The notes under the pieces: model-generated
Databases searched by the model: none
Told to the model about the DNA's origin: nothing
The model's input: only the letters and a program-made list of their open reading frames with translations
Position numbers and translations under genes: made by a program
Shown here: in pieces, positions 1 to 14,500 of the stretch
Position numbering within the stretch: position 1 is the first letter of the stretch
Layout of the letters: every line of letters begins with the position of its first letter
Source of the DNA: Fasciolopsis buskii
Taxonomy: Eukaryota; Platyhelminthes; Trematoda; Plagiorchiida; Fasciolidae
Direction of reading: 5' to 3'
NCBI GenBank assembly: GCA_008360955.1
Contig: LUCM01005033.1
Location: forward strand, 124,001-188,000
Length of the DNA: 64,000 nt

Positions 1-2231
1 CCCTGTTCTGTTGCAAAGGCGAACCCAATGTTTTAGTGAGTAGCTGTGAATAAGATGTGGGCAAGCCAAATAAGCGGTCGCATGCACATAACGACAGCGT
101 TTTTAGCGTGGCTGGTTTTCGGCTGGTAACCGTTCGTCATAAAAAGATCGCAATAATTCGCTGGTGGCACTGTGACACGGTGAGTATGGCCGTCCGTCCC
201 TTAACCCATCCTAATGAATCGATGAGGTTTTCCGGAATAATCGAACAAACCGAACAACTGATCACCGGCTCGCCTGGAGCAATACTGCGGGTCACATTAG
301 AGAGATGTAGTCTCAAACAACACAGGCCTGTTGTGACCAGATAGGTCAAGTGGTATGACAGCCGACAATGAACAAATGGGGACAACGGGAAGTGATTCTG
401 TAGGACAGCAGTCTGGAATAGGAGATACTTTTATTGAATTTCAAGTGAATTTCTGTTTTTTTCCCTCTGTTTTGTGCTGCTTTTGCTTAGTCCCCCGGGG
501 TTTCAGTAGCCCAAGATCCGTGTACAGATTTGTGCACATGTATCTAATGTACTTCTTCTTAGCCAGAAATAAGTCGACTACTTGAAATTCCATAGGAATT
601 CTTGTTGAGAACATGAGCCCTTTTCTTCTTGGCATACTCAAGCCATCTGAACAAATTACCGGGACAAACTGAAAGTTTCCGCGGAATTATCAAATGAAAT
701 CAGTAAGTGAACATCATTGTTTTTTACGTAAGACAGGGTTTGGTATATTTCTTGCCAGTGTTTTCTTAACGCCATTTTTATTTTGGCCAAACCTATACCA
801 CATCTATAAATATATATGTATATATTTCGCAAGAATCTGATTACAAGCCATTTCCCAAAGGAACCAGCTGCTAAAGCAGAACAACGTTCAGGCGAAAGAA
901 AAAGAGAAAACGAAGTTGTGCACGGTTCACCGGATTTGTATCGTCCCCTTCATTCATTAACAAATTTTCCTGGGGACAGATTAAACTATATCACCAGCAT
1001 TATTTCACTACCACCAATTTTTGCCTGATTATATAAAATCATTTATGATGCCTTCCCGCGTTCGGTATCGTTCTTTACGATTTCGAAAGTGGCATATTTT
1101 TGTCTCAGAACTATTGTTGTCGCCGAAAGAATTTTGTTCGCAGCTATAAGGAGAATGTTTTGCGCAGAAGCCATGACATCCCAACAGCTTTATCCAATTG
1201 CCCATGTTATTCCCAACTCATCTGCTTCCACTTGGCGAAGTACACGTTTTGGAGCAGAATTTGCCGGTTTCGCCTCATCGAACGAGTGCAACAAATGATC
1301 ACGTCAAAAGCTTAACTAGTTCGGCAGGCTTTGATACTAAGACTAGTTTTTGTCTGCTACTCCTCCAAGTGAGTGGACCTATGCTCAGGCAAGCAAAGGA
1401 AGTCACTGGTTACGAAGCGTTCAGATCAGTTGAACCGATTAGGCAAATCGTAGTTTATTTCCGTCCTAGTGATGATTGTTCCAATTGGTTTATCAGACGC
1501 ATAAACCGAAACCGTATTTGCAACTATCCTCTATGAATACCTTAATTTCCTCCAGGGGGACATTGGTGTCAGTTCCGGGTATAATAGAATGCAATCTCTA
1601 ATAGATGTTCCAGTTTGGAAATAATTGGGGCTTTTCTGATTAGATGTTACACCATTACATTGGCTTGTTTTGTTTGTAGTTCAATATACTGCCTAAATAT
1701 TTATCATGTTAGGGGCCAGAATTCGCCAGGATGAATGCTCAAAAAGAAAATAAATAGGCTGAGGTGTGGTGGATGCTAAATTTAATGTTGAATCGATTTA
1801 GTCCTACTCATAGCTCAGTTTTGCTGTTTAATATCAAGTTGTACTTACATTTCAACTTCTGCCTGACACCCAGTTGAAATGAAATCAAATAATGTTCGTA
1901 TTCATGCCCTCCTTTTTTTACTAATATATATAAGTAAGTAATGAGATGGTTTCATAATTTTGTGAATGAATCTGATAAAGGCAGTGATATACTTTTTGTT
2001 CATGTTTAACCGTTGGGATAAAACTGGATAAATTTGTTGAGAGTCATTAACGATCTGTAATGTGACCGAATTAAATGACGCCACCTTATGCCCAAAGTTT
2101 GTTTAAGGTATTTGGACCAATCAGGCTCCGATTCCTGCTTCACTCGCTTTCTTCGCGGAGGAAAGAAGCACCAAGCGCGTCTGACGACGAGTCACATTTC
2201 ACCTCAGGGCGCAGTAAGCAAAACCTTGCTG

Positions 2232-2273
2232 GTATTGTTGTTGTTGTTGTTGTCGTCATCGTTGTTTGTTGTT
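2232..2273 (+). repeat. (GTT)n microsatellite, imperfect
   Basis: This is a run of GTT/TTG triplets interrupted by GTCGTCATC. No feature nearby. Confidence 0.9.
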
Positions 2274-5200
2274 ACTGATGGAATATGAAGTTCATTTTTG
2301 CAAGGCTGACCGCAGTTTGTTCAGCAGTAGTTCTTGGTGGTCTGAGACTGTTCCGCTGATAATGCTGTACGATAGTTTCTTGTTCCTTCCGATCTTTTCA
2401 CCTCGTTTATGTTAGAATCGGCATTTCTCTCGGGACAAAGTTGTGTGCTAACGAATTGGAAGGTAGTCGAGGGGGAAATGAACTGAACCCGGAATATGCA
2501 TATCAAGACGCTCTAATGACATCGGCCCTGGCTACTGAAGGTAAGAAAAAAAAATAGTTGCTTTCCCATGCTCAAAATGGGGACTACTTTGATTTCTGCC
2601 ATGTCATTCGTGGGGACGCAGTTAACGTAGTTTAGACGTGAATGCCACGGGTTTATATCTTTTTGCTACTTGGCTCTTTTCCTTTCTGGGCAGCCTGAAG
2701 TTGCCCGCGCCATCTTCCTGAATACCTTGCGTTTTGTAGCATTACTTCTGGAGAAGTAAAAAGGCAATATTCAAGACTTGGGGCCCAGAAGCGAACGTTG
2801 GAGTCGGAATAACGCAACCCTTCAACGAGGGGCCACTAAGCTTAATGAGAAAAATCAAAATTTAGGAAGATGACGAAAAACGATCTCGCCTTTTGATTAA
2901 TCGGTGTTTTTCAGTCCAGAACATACACCAAGTTACTTTCAAAATGTTATTACATTGTCTTTCACTGACACCGTGAAGGTGTGCATGCCAAAAGATTTCT
3001 ATTAATCGGCGAGACTTGCTTGAAGAAGGTTATTTAATGCTGTCTTTGCAAGAACGTCAGTCCCGGTTGTGAAGTACTATCTCTGGTGCTAATGGGCCAC
3101 GCGTTAAAATGTTTGGAAAATGAAAACGGCGTGGTGGGAAATGCTTGCCTCAAGCTGACTTATTGGTTGCCGTGGATAACCTATTTGAAAGCAGGTTTGC
3201 TCTCGGAAGACCACAGTCACGATATATTGTCTTTATGCAAACAAGATTCCCACTTCTGCAGAAAGTTTTATGAAGCACCCGACTACAATCCAGTCCAGAA
3301 GTAGATTAGCGATGGCTAACGTAACGTCAGCTAATTTAAAATATTTGCGACCAATCTGAATTTTCACATTTTAAATAACATTATAAGAGACATCGGTTTT
3401 TCAAACAACCTAGAATACCTTCGATTATGATTTGCCAAGCTCTTGCTTTATATTTAAAATCATTTCATTTACTAATAATTGTTATTACAGTTAGTAATAT
3501 AAGTTTAGGATTTAAATGATTCCCGTCAGCAGCTCAAACCTCGCGGCTTTCCGCACCCTAGGCAGCACCGAACGATAACGGCAACTGATCAGCTGAAAGA
3601 AGTTCTTAAGAAGACTCTTGTTGCAGCGGCTATAATCCAGTGAAGAAATTTGCACCATCTACTCAGAATATATGGCATTGATTTTGTGGCTGCCCATGGA
3701 CAATGCAGAGATTGTTACCATTGTGCGCTCGGAAACGGGGGGTCACTGATACATTGCATAGTCCTGTTACTGTGGAGAAGAAGGACAATAGCAGCGGTTA
3801 AAATGGTTCATAATGCCGCATGGTCCACGAACAAAACGTTACGGGCTAAATGCACTTCACCACTGATTACCGTAGATGAATCATCTTCTGCTTGGATCAT
3901 TTTGATCTATTTAGGTCACGAGGAAAAGGTCCATGTCACTTCAAAAACTATTAACCGTTGATTTCACTCGAGCCTGTGTATTCTTGAATGTCTTCATAAA
4001 CAAATCATATTGAAAATTCCTGTGAGTTAGAGGATGAGGTCAAATTATAATGAGATCTCAAAACCAGAACTTCCGTGCTCATGAAAGAATGACATTCAAC
4101 TATGGTTTTCGGGTGGGCAGTGTGTACATCGCCTTTCTGTTTCCTGACAATATCACAGTAGTTTGGTTTAAAAAAACGGCTCTTTGGGTGAATTCAGGTA
4201 TGTTAAGTCATGTAGAATTCAGGTTGGAAAAAATAGTTTTTTCTTCAAATAATTCTCATACACCTAGCAATACAGAACTAGGTGATACTAGCCACCACGT
4301 GCTTGGTGTTTTAATCGGTTTTGTACAATCCGCGTGGAGGGTACGGATGAGTCAAATCATGAATGACTTTATTCTGAGCCCACAGCAGGGAACCATGCAC
4401 GCGAATCCCAACCGCTTGCAACGAATGTTCCGGACGGTCGACACTTTCAAATTTGTGTGTATTCGGCACACAACTGCGCAGTCACGACGTCTGCACAGAT
4501 TTGTAATCACAGAGTTTGACGTTTAGACTGCAAACGTATCACCAGCAGCTGCAGCAATATTGACAGCGTTAGGTTACTTCTAATGCACTGGAGATAAACA
4601 ATGCAGTGCTGAGGACAGCAAAACAGCAAACAGTCCTGTTTTTAATAAATCAATCACCTCACGAATCCACTAATATTGTTGAAAACCGAGTCCAGAATGC
4701 TTTACAGGTGACGCTTGAGTGTGGTTTAGAATAAGACAGGAATCTTTCTTGGTTAGGTCTGACCATTCCACATTACTCCATGCTTCAAGTCCCGTTTGTG
4801 CGCTGATGATAATCTTAGGTCAAAGGCAGCGGAAGTAAATTGATAAATGGCATTTGATGCCCAAAGGGTGGAATGTAAATTTTCAACGTCGTTTTTGTGG
4901 TCCCGAAATCTCCATGCCATTGGGTAGGATAGTGTAAATTTGTGCATCACCGCTGTACTAGAGGTAACACTTTGGTGTAACAGGCAGCCTTTTTATCCCC
5001 GATTTCGAAAAACTGATTATAGCATGGTTTATATTGCTTGTGTGAAGTGAGAAAACAAATGAATAGGTTGTCGTAGATCATGTTAGTTAATTCGTGGAGA
5101 TGACTGACCGACTAGTAAAGCAAGCGACCAGGCAGACAGCATTCAGCGGTTGCCTGTATCAACCGTCTTATTAGATATTCGAGTGCTAATGCAATCGTGA

Positions 5201-6451
5201 AGTTCAGTGGTGAATATACGCACATTCTTTTCGCGTTGAGTACGAGGATTTTGTCATATTTTTTCAGTAACTTAATGAATGCGAATACCACTATGAGTTA
5301 AACGTGTTTTATACACCCTGACCATTATTTTATCTTTCCTTGGACAGAATATTCTTTTTTCATAGAACAGAATAAACCTGACAGGTTTCCGTTTACGCTT
5401 CAGTATAACAAGCTACGAGGGCAGGTACCCGTTTGGGTTTACGCAAACTTTCCATTTGCGGGTAGATTCACACTTCTACTGCCATGCCTTTTTAGGTTGG
5501 AAAAAGTGAAGCTGATTCCGTCTCCCTACTTCTGAAGCACAATTAATCGCCTCGTTTTCAGAGTTGAAGATTTTTATCTAGCGAGCAGTCCATGCAGGTA
5601 CATTCAAAAGAAGACGCAGTGGCTAGCAAATTGTATTAACGGACTGTCATCATCGACGTTTCGGAAAACCAAAAATCATGAATACGAAAATTTCCCCTTA
5701 TAAACCTTGGTCTCAAAAACAGCTTTGTCAGATCAATGCAATTTTCTTGGCCTAGGATTGTGAGAAGCTGGCGGGCTGGAATGAATGGATAGAACAATCG
5801 GGTACGTTAATGAAAGCGATCAGGTCCAACTTAGTGTGATTGAGTCCAAAGCAAACTCAATCCCGCTGTGTGAGCCCTTTTCGAAACCAAGAGAGAATGT
5901 TATTCTTGCTGCTGTTATCGTACACCAAAGCACTCGTAATATCTGGGCTATGTGTGAAATCTTCTTGGTTGGGGCGACATTTATTGTTCAAACTGTCGAG
6001 TTGAACAAACACAGAACCTTTAAATCTATCAATTTGTACAACGAACTGATTACCGTATTCGAAATTATCTCAAATACATACCATGTAGTGACACGCAGTG
6101 AGCCTACCAAAACCGCCATTTGAGCAAATTCTTCTATTCATTGTAATAATTTGGGTATTTACTTTTATTTAACATTAAGTAGAAAAGTTCGCACCCTTTT
6201 AGTAATTAACTACAGCTTTTTCTATGCTGCACTTCTTGTTTTGCTGCTGCATAGGCTCTTAAACGCAAATAATGGGAACTCAGAATTAGTGGACCGGTTA
6301 ATGTCTGAGCAGAGATAATGCTATATGAGCATAATTTTAACACAATGCAAATTAATGTACGGAACTCCAGTTGTTTAGTAGCTCTGAGATAGGTTCCTCA
6401 CGGTCTGCAAGAAGAGGAGTACGATATGTCGAAACCAAATTACAATAGATG

Positions 6452-6484
6452 TTATATGTATATGTATATGTATATATATATATT
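6452..6484 (+). repeat. (TA/TG)n microsatellite
   Basis: Repeats of TATATG grade into a pure TA run. Confidence 0.9.
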
Positions 6485-8302
6485 CATGAAGGGGTTAACG
6501 AAGGGTTCAACTTTGGGCTTGTGGAACATATTCATACAGTTCATTGTGCAAAGGATTTTCAATGTCAGTATGAATGTTTTAAACAAAAATATCACGTGCT
6601 ACAATGTTTGTTTATGATAGTGTCAGTCAGTGTACCACCTCTAGACAAGCCGCTGCATCTTGAAATACATTCTATGAACCTCGTGTACAAGTGGCCTTAT
6701 GTTCTCACTAAACCAAGAGAGGCAATGTTTGGGGAGCACAAAACTAACAAGAGGTCCTGCAAACAGCCAAAAATTTCACTGTATTTATAAGGTACTGAGA
6801 GCAGATGCAGCCTGAAAGAAAAAAATGACAGATTTTCAAACTTTCCAAGTGCATTGCAGACTCGCGAAGATCAAGAAAGGTTGTGGAAGGGGCAAAACTC
6901 CAAGGTATGTGACTGCAAACGATAAAAAAGTGCATTCTTTGTCCTTGAAAGACCAGCGGACAGGGTTGGAAATTTCTTATTCTGATTCCCTCGCTAATTA
7001 TGCAAATGATGTTGAAACTTTAGGGTACACTATAATTCAACGAAGGAAATCAGGGCCAGTTTACAGTTTTTTTCAGTCTTAAAATTACGGAAGTAAACTC
7101 AGGCATGAGTATTGATCGAAATCAGCTTAGCAAATATGGATTATGCTAGGTAAAATGATAACTGTTCGTTCCGGTAAAGTTATTTCTAGAAACAGTTTGA
7201 CCCTAAGACGTCATCTTGCTGTCACATGAGTAATTACCCTTCCTCTGTGATTCTGGAGCCTCGAAAAGCATGAACGCTTTCAGTACGTACAATTTCACTC
7301 GCTATAAAGTTATGGGGCATGACACTTAAAGGATGCTGGCTTCGACAACTTTGTAACCTTCCTTTTTTGTGATTACTGTACACTCATTGAATTTTCCCAA
7401 AAACAAACGTAAGTTTCCTGACAGTGTTAGAGGAGTTTAAGATTTTCTAGCAGAATATCGCCCCAGACCAACTCGCTAGCCCATCCAATGTTTCTGTGTC
7501 ATCCCATTTGACACTTCCACGTCCCGGCTGAATCTGTTTCTTAAATTGTTTCACACTATCTTATTGATAAGTTGTACTCGATAAAATGGGTCAGTCAACA
7601 AAGGAACTGTTGCAGCACAACATTTACCATTGATTTGAATAAGTTCAACAGAAATCGAATAACGAATTTGTAAAAAGTGCGAAAACGATAACCCAGAAAA
7701 CAGCACTGCCAGGTCTAAAGTCTTTGCCCGGCGATGTTTATCGTGGTTGGTTATTGGAGGACTGCTGCTGTAGGCTACTAAGTAATTAAGCTGTGTGTTG
7801 AACGCCATACCCTTAAATCAATACGATTCATGGAGAAAAGTATTGAAAATCCCTCGAAATAGGCTTGTAGCTGATTCTGTATATATACACGGTAGATAGT
7901 CCTGGGTAACATGTGTCTCTGTCGGCAAATGTATCCGGAGTTAACATATTTTATCATGTAAATCTATTCAGTAGTTCATTTTATTATCTCTTATATCGTG
8001 GGTTTTAGGGTGCCGGTAAGGCCTTGAATTCGAATTCATGCTGCATTGCTAAGACCTACTGGAACTTAGAATAAGAGACTGTACGCGGTCCTCTCTATTC
8101 CAAGTCAGTAGTTGGTTAGGTACTGAAGTGTCGCTGTCAACCAAGACCTCTTTGATCTGTACATGTACAGGTGAGACTAGAAAGGATTAGACGGCTCATG
8201 TTTTACGTTTTAAGACAGAAATTATTTCAATGCTTCATTGTATCTCATTCGTCATTTTATCCATTGCTCCGTCTAACTTTTCTTGCTCCACACCTAAAGC
8301 AT

Positions 8303-8320
8303 AGTAATAATAATAATAAT
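8303..8320 (+). repeat. (TAA)n microsatellite
   Basis: About six TAA units end exactly where the left arm of the foldback element begins, so this may be a SINE tail or a target site. Confidence 0.85.
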
Positions 8321-8508
8321 TCACCGTGTGACATCCTCGCTCAACTCACCATCAGGAAACCGTGTGCAGCTGTTTCATCCCTGTTCGAGTCCCAGTTCGG
8401 ACGCGGTGGATATGCACGGTTGATGATTCCTAACAAGGATGAAACAGCTGTACAGTGCTTCCAGGGTTTCCTAGTGGTGAGCTGATCGATGACATCGCAC
8501 GGTGAATT
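8318..8508 (+). mobile_element. Foldback element built from SINE family 2
   Basis: The left arm (8318-8380) and right arm (8437-8508) are imperfect inverted repeats. Both outer ends carry AATTCACCGTG (CACGGTGAATT on the right), and the inner ends are CAGCTGTTTCATCC and GGATGAAACAGCTG. The 56-base centre holds the B box of family 2 (TGTTCGAGTCCCAGTTCGG). The right half is a normal SINE 3' body; the left half is an inverted copy of it. Confidence 0.65.
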
Positions 8509-11500
8509 ATTTCATGAAAACATTCAACCTCCCACTACTAACATACTTTAGATTTACTTTGCACTCCCTGCAACATCTTCCAAGGGCCTATAACGTAGCT
8601 CAAGACCAAATGTACAATATCCCAGTAACTTAACGCATGGATGAATTTCTCCCGTAGGACATTAGCAGACCGTTTGAACCTCTTTTTTTCTTAAACCCGA
8701 TGAACGTTTTGGTTTCTTTTGTGGGCGTGTATGATGGTGATTACATAGTTACTGAATACTGACCCTCAGTTGTATAAAGCATATGTTCGTCTTGGTCTGA
8801 TTTGAGCTGACTTTTATTTGATTAAGTTGAAAAAGGGAATTTCACCTAGACATTTAAAATTGAATTAAAAGCAGAAAATACGGTACTCGAAAGTGGACAT
8901 TTGACTTTGCACAACAAACAGCGAATGTGACAAGATGGCTATGTGGAACCAAAACGATGAGTGATGAGAGGGCGATCATATTTGGAACAGTAACTCTGTC
9001 AGTGGTCAAGATCATTTCCAAACGTAACGCATTATTCTACCACATGGTGCGCAGATAAAACCACAAATTATCAAAGGATCTGGACGAGTTTTGAGAGCAG
9101 GTACGATTGTTAAGTTCAAAGATTCGTGAAAAGGTAATAATGGAACGCGTGCTAAATTCTGGCAGCCAATAAGGACCCGGAGTGGAAAAATATCAAGGGA
9201 GGTCGTTTTCATGGTTAAAAGAAAAGTATAACATTTTTGTGAACGGGATTATTTAGACAACTTCCAAATCGAAAATTCCGCTTCTTCAGAAGGGATGTCA
9301 GTTATGTCTTTTTACCTTAAATGTAGGCTACAGAGCATGAACGCAAATTACTCGTTAACCAGCGTCGCTTTGGTTCAGCGTGATCGACAAAGCATGTAGA
9401 CAAAATGTGCAAAAACACTCATAATTGCACTGATCGAAGTTAAGCCCTGTCGATCAGTTTGCTGACTGTCCATAGGGATTCCGGGTCACCAGAGCCTCAA
9501 GGTAGATTTAGTTAAATCCGAAGACTTGGTAAACATTCCTTCAACTCTTTATCATACTGCTAACAATTCTTCTTGTTAGTCGAAATACAATGGAAGGTGA
9601 TCTCCAATGGAAAACTGCTCTAACCATTCCAACCTAAAGCTTGACTCTTAGAAGTGCGTCTGCCGTGTTTTACCCATGCTCATATTCTCACCTGCTGCTA
9701 TCATCTCTTTTACCTGATCTTGAATGCCAGTCTGCCAAGTGTCTGATATCCAGTGATGCTCTGAATACGGATATCTTTGATCTCCTCATAAAATGCAATC
9801 ATAGAGCCAGCTGAAAAGTCAGTCACTCTACTTCGGAGATCTCAATGTTCAAACAATGTTGATCTGGAAACTAATATTTACCGACTTGTGTAAGACACTA
9901 GTTTGTAAAATTCCATTCTGGTTTACTTATTGGTCAGTCTGTTTCATCCCTCCCAGTTAGAGGCTTCTTGCCTTAAGTGCTATTCGCTTCATCTAACTTT
10001 GCCGAGGTTTGGGCCGCGGTAATTCTTCGAGACACTTTAGTACCATTGTTCCACCCTCGGTCAGCTCATTCTGAGCCGTGACATATTTCGTCCCGAATGG
10101 GTGTGATAAAACTCGCACCGTGCTTCATTTGGGCTGTCCTGGTTGTAAAATAAATAAATAATCTTCTTTGGAACGGATTAGGTGTCCAGACCGAAATACT
10201 GGCTCCTGATCACATGTACTGAACAATTCTCTTTGAAAAAAACATTGTGTAAGAATAAAATAACCACATTGTACTTAGCAGTAATTTTCGCTTTTACCTG
10301 TGCACTTATTTGTATCCACTCACTTGGGGCATTGCGTTTTGCTTAAAAATAGTCAATGTGCGTCCAATATTTCACCGATGTCTTTAGGCTGTTTGGGCTG
10401 TCGCATGCTGTTGGAAAGACGTAATTCACCACAATGACCTCAAGGATGCTAAATTTATTCAAATTTCGAGCGTTACTTTCTTTCTTGAAATTATTTCTTT
10501 TTGTTGTGTATACAAAGCATCTTCATCTTCGGAGAATCTATTGATCGAAATGGTTTTTATTTTTCGCATTTCTCAGAACAAGTTCCAGCTTCGTGTCCTA
10601 CGCATAACCAGAAGCGGATGACGCTAAATTTATCAGTAAAAAGTACTAAGCCAGAGCAACACGGATGGCCATTTAGGGATGAGGCTCTTCCTTAGAAAAT
10701 AGGAGGGCTAACGAATTTAGAAACAGATGAGAGGTTGTCGATGACTGGCTTTTCCAGGTGGTTGGACAAAGTAGCTCAAGGAATAGCAAAATGGTTCTAT
10801 GTATTCGCTCATTCATGCAAGCTGCTAACACTTCAAGTCAGATTGTAACGCCAAAACCATTTGTTGGGCGCTGGATTAATAAAATGACAGGACAGGATAT
10901 GATTGACTATACATATCCGGCAAGTGGTACCAACCGTGAAACAGTTCTTGTGGTTTTTGTGATATTATTTCTTTCCATTCACAGGCAAGTAAGCTTCTGC
11001 TCCAACGGAATGAATTTCTTGGAATTTGGGATTTTGGGTCACTGACTGCAACAAGCAAATCTGGGAAAAACCTTTTAAACCTGTTTGTTTTTTTTCTTTC
11101 GCTGTTTTAAAGTGAAAAGCCTTTGCGCGCATTATTCACCAGTTTTTATTTTTAAGCTCTTTCCACTGGCTACACTAGCACAAAAACTGGATTAAAATCA
11201 AGCACAACCAGAACGTTTTACGATTTCCGGATATGCTTTTCACAATCTTTACGGTAGAATAAAAACAACGAACGGAAGGATGTCTCGGACGTGGGCGGGG
11301 GGTATGTGCTGATTTGAGCCGATATCTTTTAAATGGAAAACGAGTTGAAAGCACAGAAACAACCGCATTTTTAACTTGAGTTTAAACACCAATTGAAATT
11401 AGTTCATGTTAATAAAATACCACCAAAAGAATGCTGACGAAGCAGAAAAATTTGGAATAGTTGGGATTTCATTAGTCTAATTCGATGCGCGACTTTAACA

Positions 11501-14500
11501 TACTAATCTTCGTCTACTGGTATTGAATAAATAAATTTTATATGAGTCATGAATTCGATAAAATGAGAAGTACTTAGCAGTTGAATGAATTAGGCGCTTC
11601 TGTAGTCGCTTGAGTATGATATGAGCACTACACGAATTACCCGTTAAAAATGTGTACACAGAAGTTCATAATGTGTACGTGTTTTATGTGAAAGGAATTG
11701 GGAATGCTGACTTTTGCGAAGGTTTGCTGGACAGTGATCACGTTGGTTAGATGGATTTTGTTCACTGGCTTTTCGGAGGAGGTTTCGATGAGCAACGGTT
11801 TCGTCATGATTTTCTCGTAGGCTAGAACCATGTGGATTTTTCGCCCTCGAAACTCCTCTGGGACCGGTTTTTCTGACAACACGAACATCAAAGAGACCGC
11901 AAGTTGGGAGATCCCAAATAATTCTATATACGCCAAAAACCCTTGACACAGTCATTTGGAAAATTTGTGGGTACTTTGTGCGTCAAAAACAGACACAATG
12001 TGACTACAGTTTTTATCTAATAGATGACTTAATCGATTAAATTTAATTCGGAATTCGTTTAGTTTCCATTCTCAATGTGCCAGTCTTTAACAGGAAAACC
12101 TACGGGGCGATATACCTGTTTATCCAATTCTCTTACAATTCATATAGTTCAACCAGTCAATCTATGTAGGTTATTCGTGAATCACTCGGTTTGCTTGAGC
12201 TCTGAGCGAAGAAATTGCCCGATACGGTAAGCAGATAGCTTTATGTGAGCTCAGTGCAACTGCGGACATAACAACGTCTTACCAAGTGGTGCTTGTGTAA
12301 GACGAATTAGTCGGAATGATCTGTGGCGAAGTTGAAACTGTATCAGAGAGATTGTTTGGTCCGAACCAATGAGTCTCCCCTTTTATTCCAGAGTGACACC
12401 AATCGGTCGAACACCAGAAAAGAAGCCCGACCAACGGAGCCAAGCTCTAACTGATTCCCCCTACGAATAATTATTGAGACTGATTGTTATTAATAGTGAT
12501 CGATTTTTGTCCTCCCCTAAATGATGTTCATGGGCACTTGCCACAACGCGTGTTTTCTTTGTCCTAAGACATTGCGGTTGATATCCGTTAGTTATTCGTT
12601 GGTCATAAACCTTATTTAACGCTACTGGTCCAGTGTTTAATGCGCATGGCGTGCTTGTGTTTACCTTAGGTTTAAACTCTAGTTTTCCCGTGATTTAGAA
12701 TGTTGAATAACATGTTATGGTAGCTTGATCAACCACGACAAAGTCTACAGTTTCTTCTCAGTTAAATGCTTCGCCCAGAAAGCAATTAGTAAATCGAACT
12801 CGGATATGCATGCGAAGCTGGTACATTGGTAAGGCCGTCTGGTTTCCGGCCGAACCGTTAAGTTTTGATACAGTTGTTTAACACGAGCGAGTAGCAGTTG
12901 TTACAAATGCTCTTGCGATAGACGCTCTCTTGTGCTCCTTGTGGAACTGAAATTTCCAGACATTTTAGCACTCCTAGCGAAATCTTATTTGTTTCCACTT
13001 GTTCATAAGACTTCATAAATCATGGAAGTTTTCTTCTACGCTCTTAAGTTTTTGCAATATGTTCGCACCTGCATTAATTAAAATTCATTGGTGAATGTAA
13101 TCACCCTAATGGGGGAATTTCCACTGCCAAATATTTAATAAAACGAAATCACGAAGACAAATGGAACTCCGCAGTGTGCGCTTGCATGTGAACGAATTCG
13201 ACTAAGGATTACACTTTCGTAGGACTTCAACTCCGAGAGATTCTTTTCGATGGATGGCCAGTGTGGTTTTTGACTGGCTTCCCGTTTATTTCACAATTCC
13301 CGCGTTCTCCGATTTCTATAGCCAAAGGGAAGCTAGCAGCAGCCCAAGTATGATGCTTCCTCTTCATTTCAGAATGACTTTACTCAACACGGGCGAGGGA
13401 TGGGGCAGTGCTCTTGGGCACATTTGCCAGTGGTCACAAGTGCTGCTAAACACAACTATATAGCATGGTTTAAAAATACCATACATTAACTTTATTGTGG
13501 GACAATCATCAACGTTCGACCTGTATCAACCTAGGGGAGCAATCGCAGTACCAGAATCTGGAAAAGCTGCTGATCGGGTTAGAACAAACCCGTTATATGG
13601 TGATTTTTAGTTGAGCATCGATGCGCTTGTTTTTCATACAGATTTTCAATCAGACGGTGACCCTAGACCGAGAGATCAGATTAACACAGATGATGACCAG
13701 CTTGAAAATTCGACTGTAGAGAAATGGCTTGTGAATTAGACGAACAGAGAAAGTCCTGAGAAAAAGTTATGCGACTACGCGAAGCAGAACAAAAACACTG
13801 GATTACGTTGTCAGGTCCATGATTTCCAATCCATGGGTGGATAACAGAATTGGAATTTTCGCCTTGATGCTCGTACTCGGTCGATTGATACACAGCACCG
13901 GAGGGATTGGGGTCTCTCTAGGAACGACAGAAGGCTAGAAAGCGTGTTTATAGAGCTTGCAGTTGGGCTATAGTAATTAAGTTTAGATTAGTATTTAATA
14001 GCACTTAGCGGACACATGCTGGCTGATATCGAAAGGTCAGAGCGTTGTAGGTTTTGAAAGACGCATTCAAAATGTAAGAAGAAAACTTTGAAAAGTATGG
14101 GACACGAAATTATGGAGAACTTTACCAATGAGTTTAGTTATCGTCATCAGGCGGCTTGTCAAAGAAACAGATTGCCTCTTCTACTGGATTATGCCGTTAG
14201 TAGAACCAATTCGGAAGTAGGTTATTGAATTAGCTGAATGTTTCCAGCAAAAACGAACGAAAAGACACTAAGAACAAATATTTACTGCAATACGGTACAT
14301 AATGTGCGCCATCCTGCATCAGTCAAACCCCAAACTAACAAATAGGTAGAGAAAAGAGTGGGACATTTTCTCAAAATTTACCTCAGAATATGATTTTAAA
14401 TCAATTTTGTTGCCACCTTAATTATTACTAAGTATCTTCAGAATAATTTCTTTGTAGACAATTTGCAGAAGTATGGAAGGAACTGACCTGTGCAAAAGTG

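Larger units (their letters stand above)
1..8302. other. No gene recognised
   Basis: AT-rich DNA with scattered open frames under 160 codons. The longest, 4050-4526 on plus, has no domain, motif or splice pattern that I can recognise. Apart from the microsatellites listed, I see nothing here. Confidence 0.6.

Noticed and set aside
4050..4526. 158-codon open frame on plus
   Set aside because: No recognisable domain, no splice context and amino acid use like random translation of AT-rich DNA.
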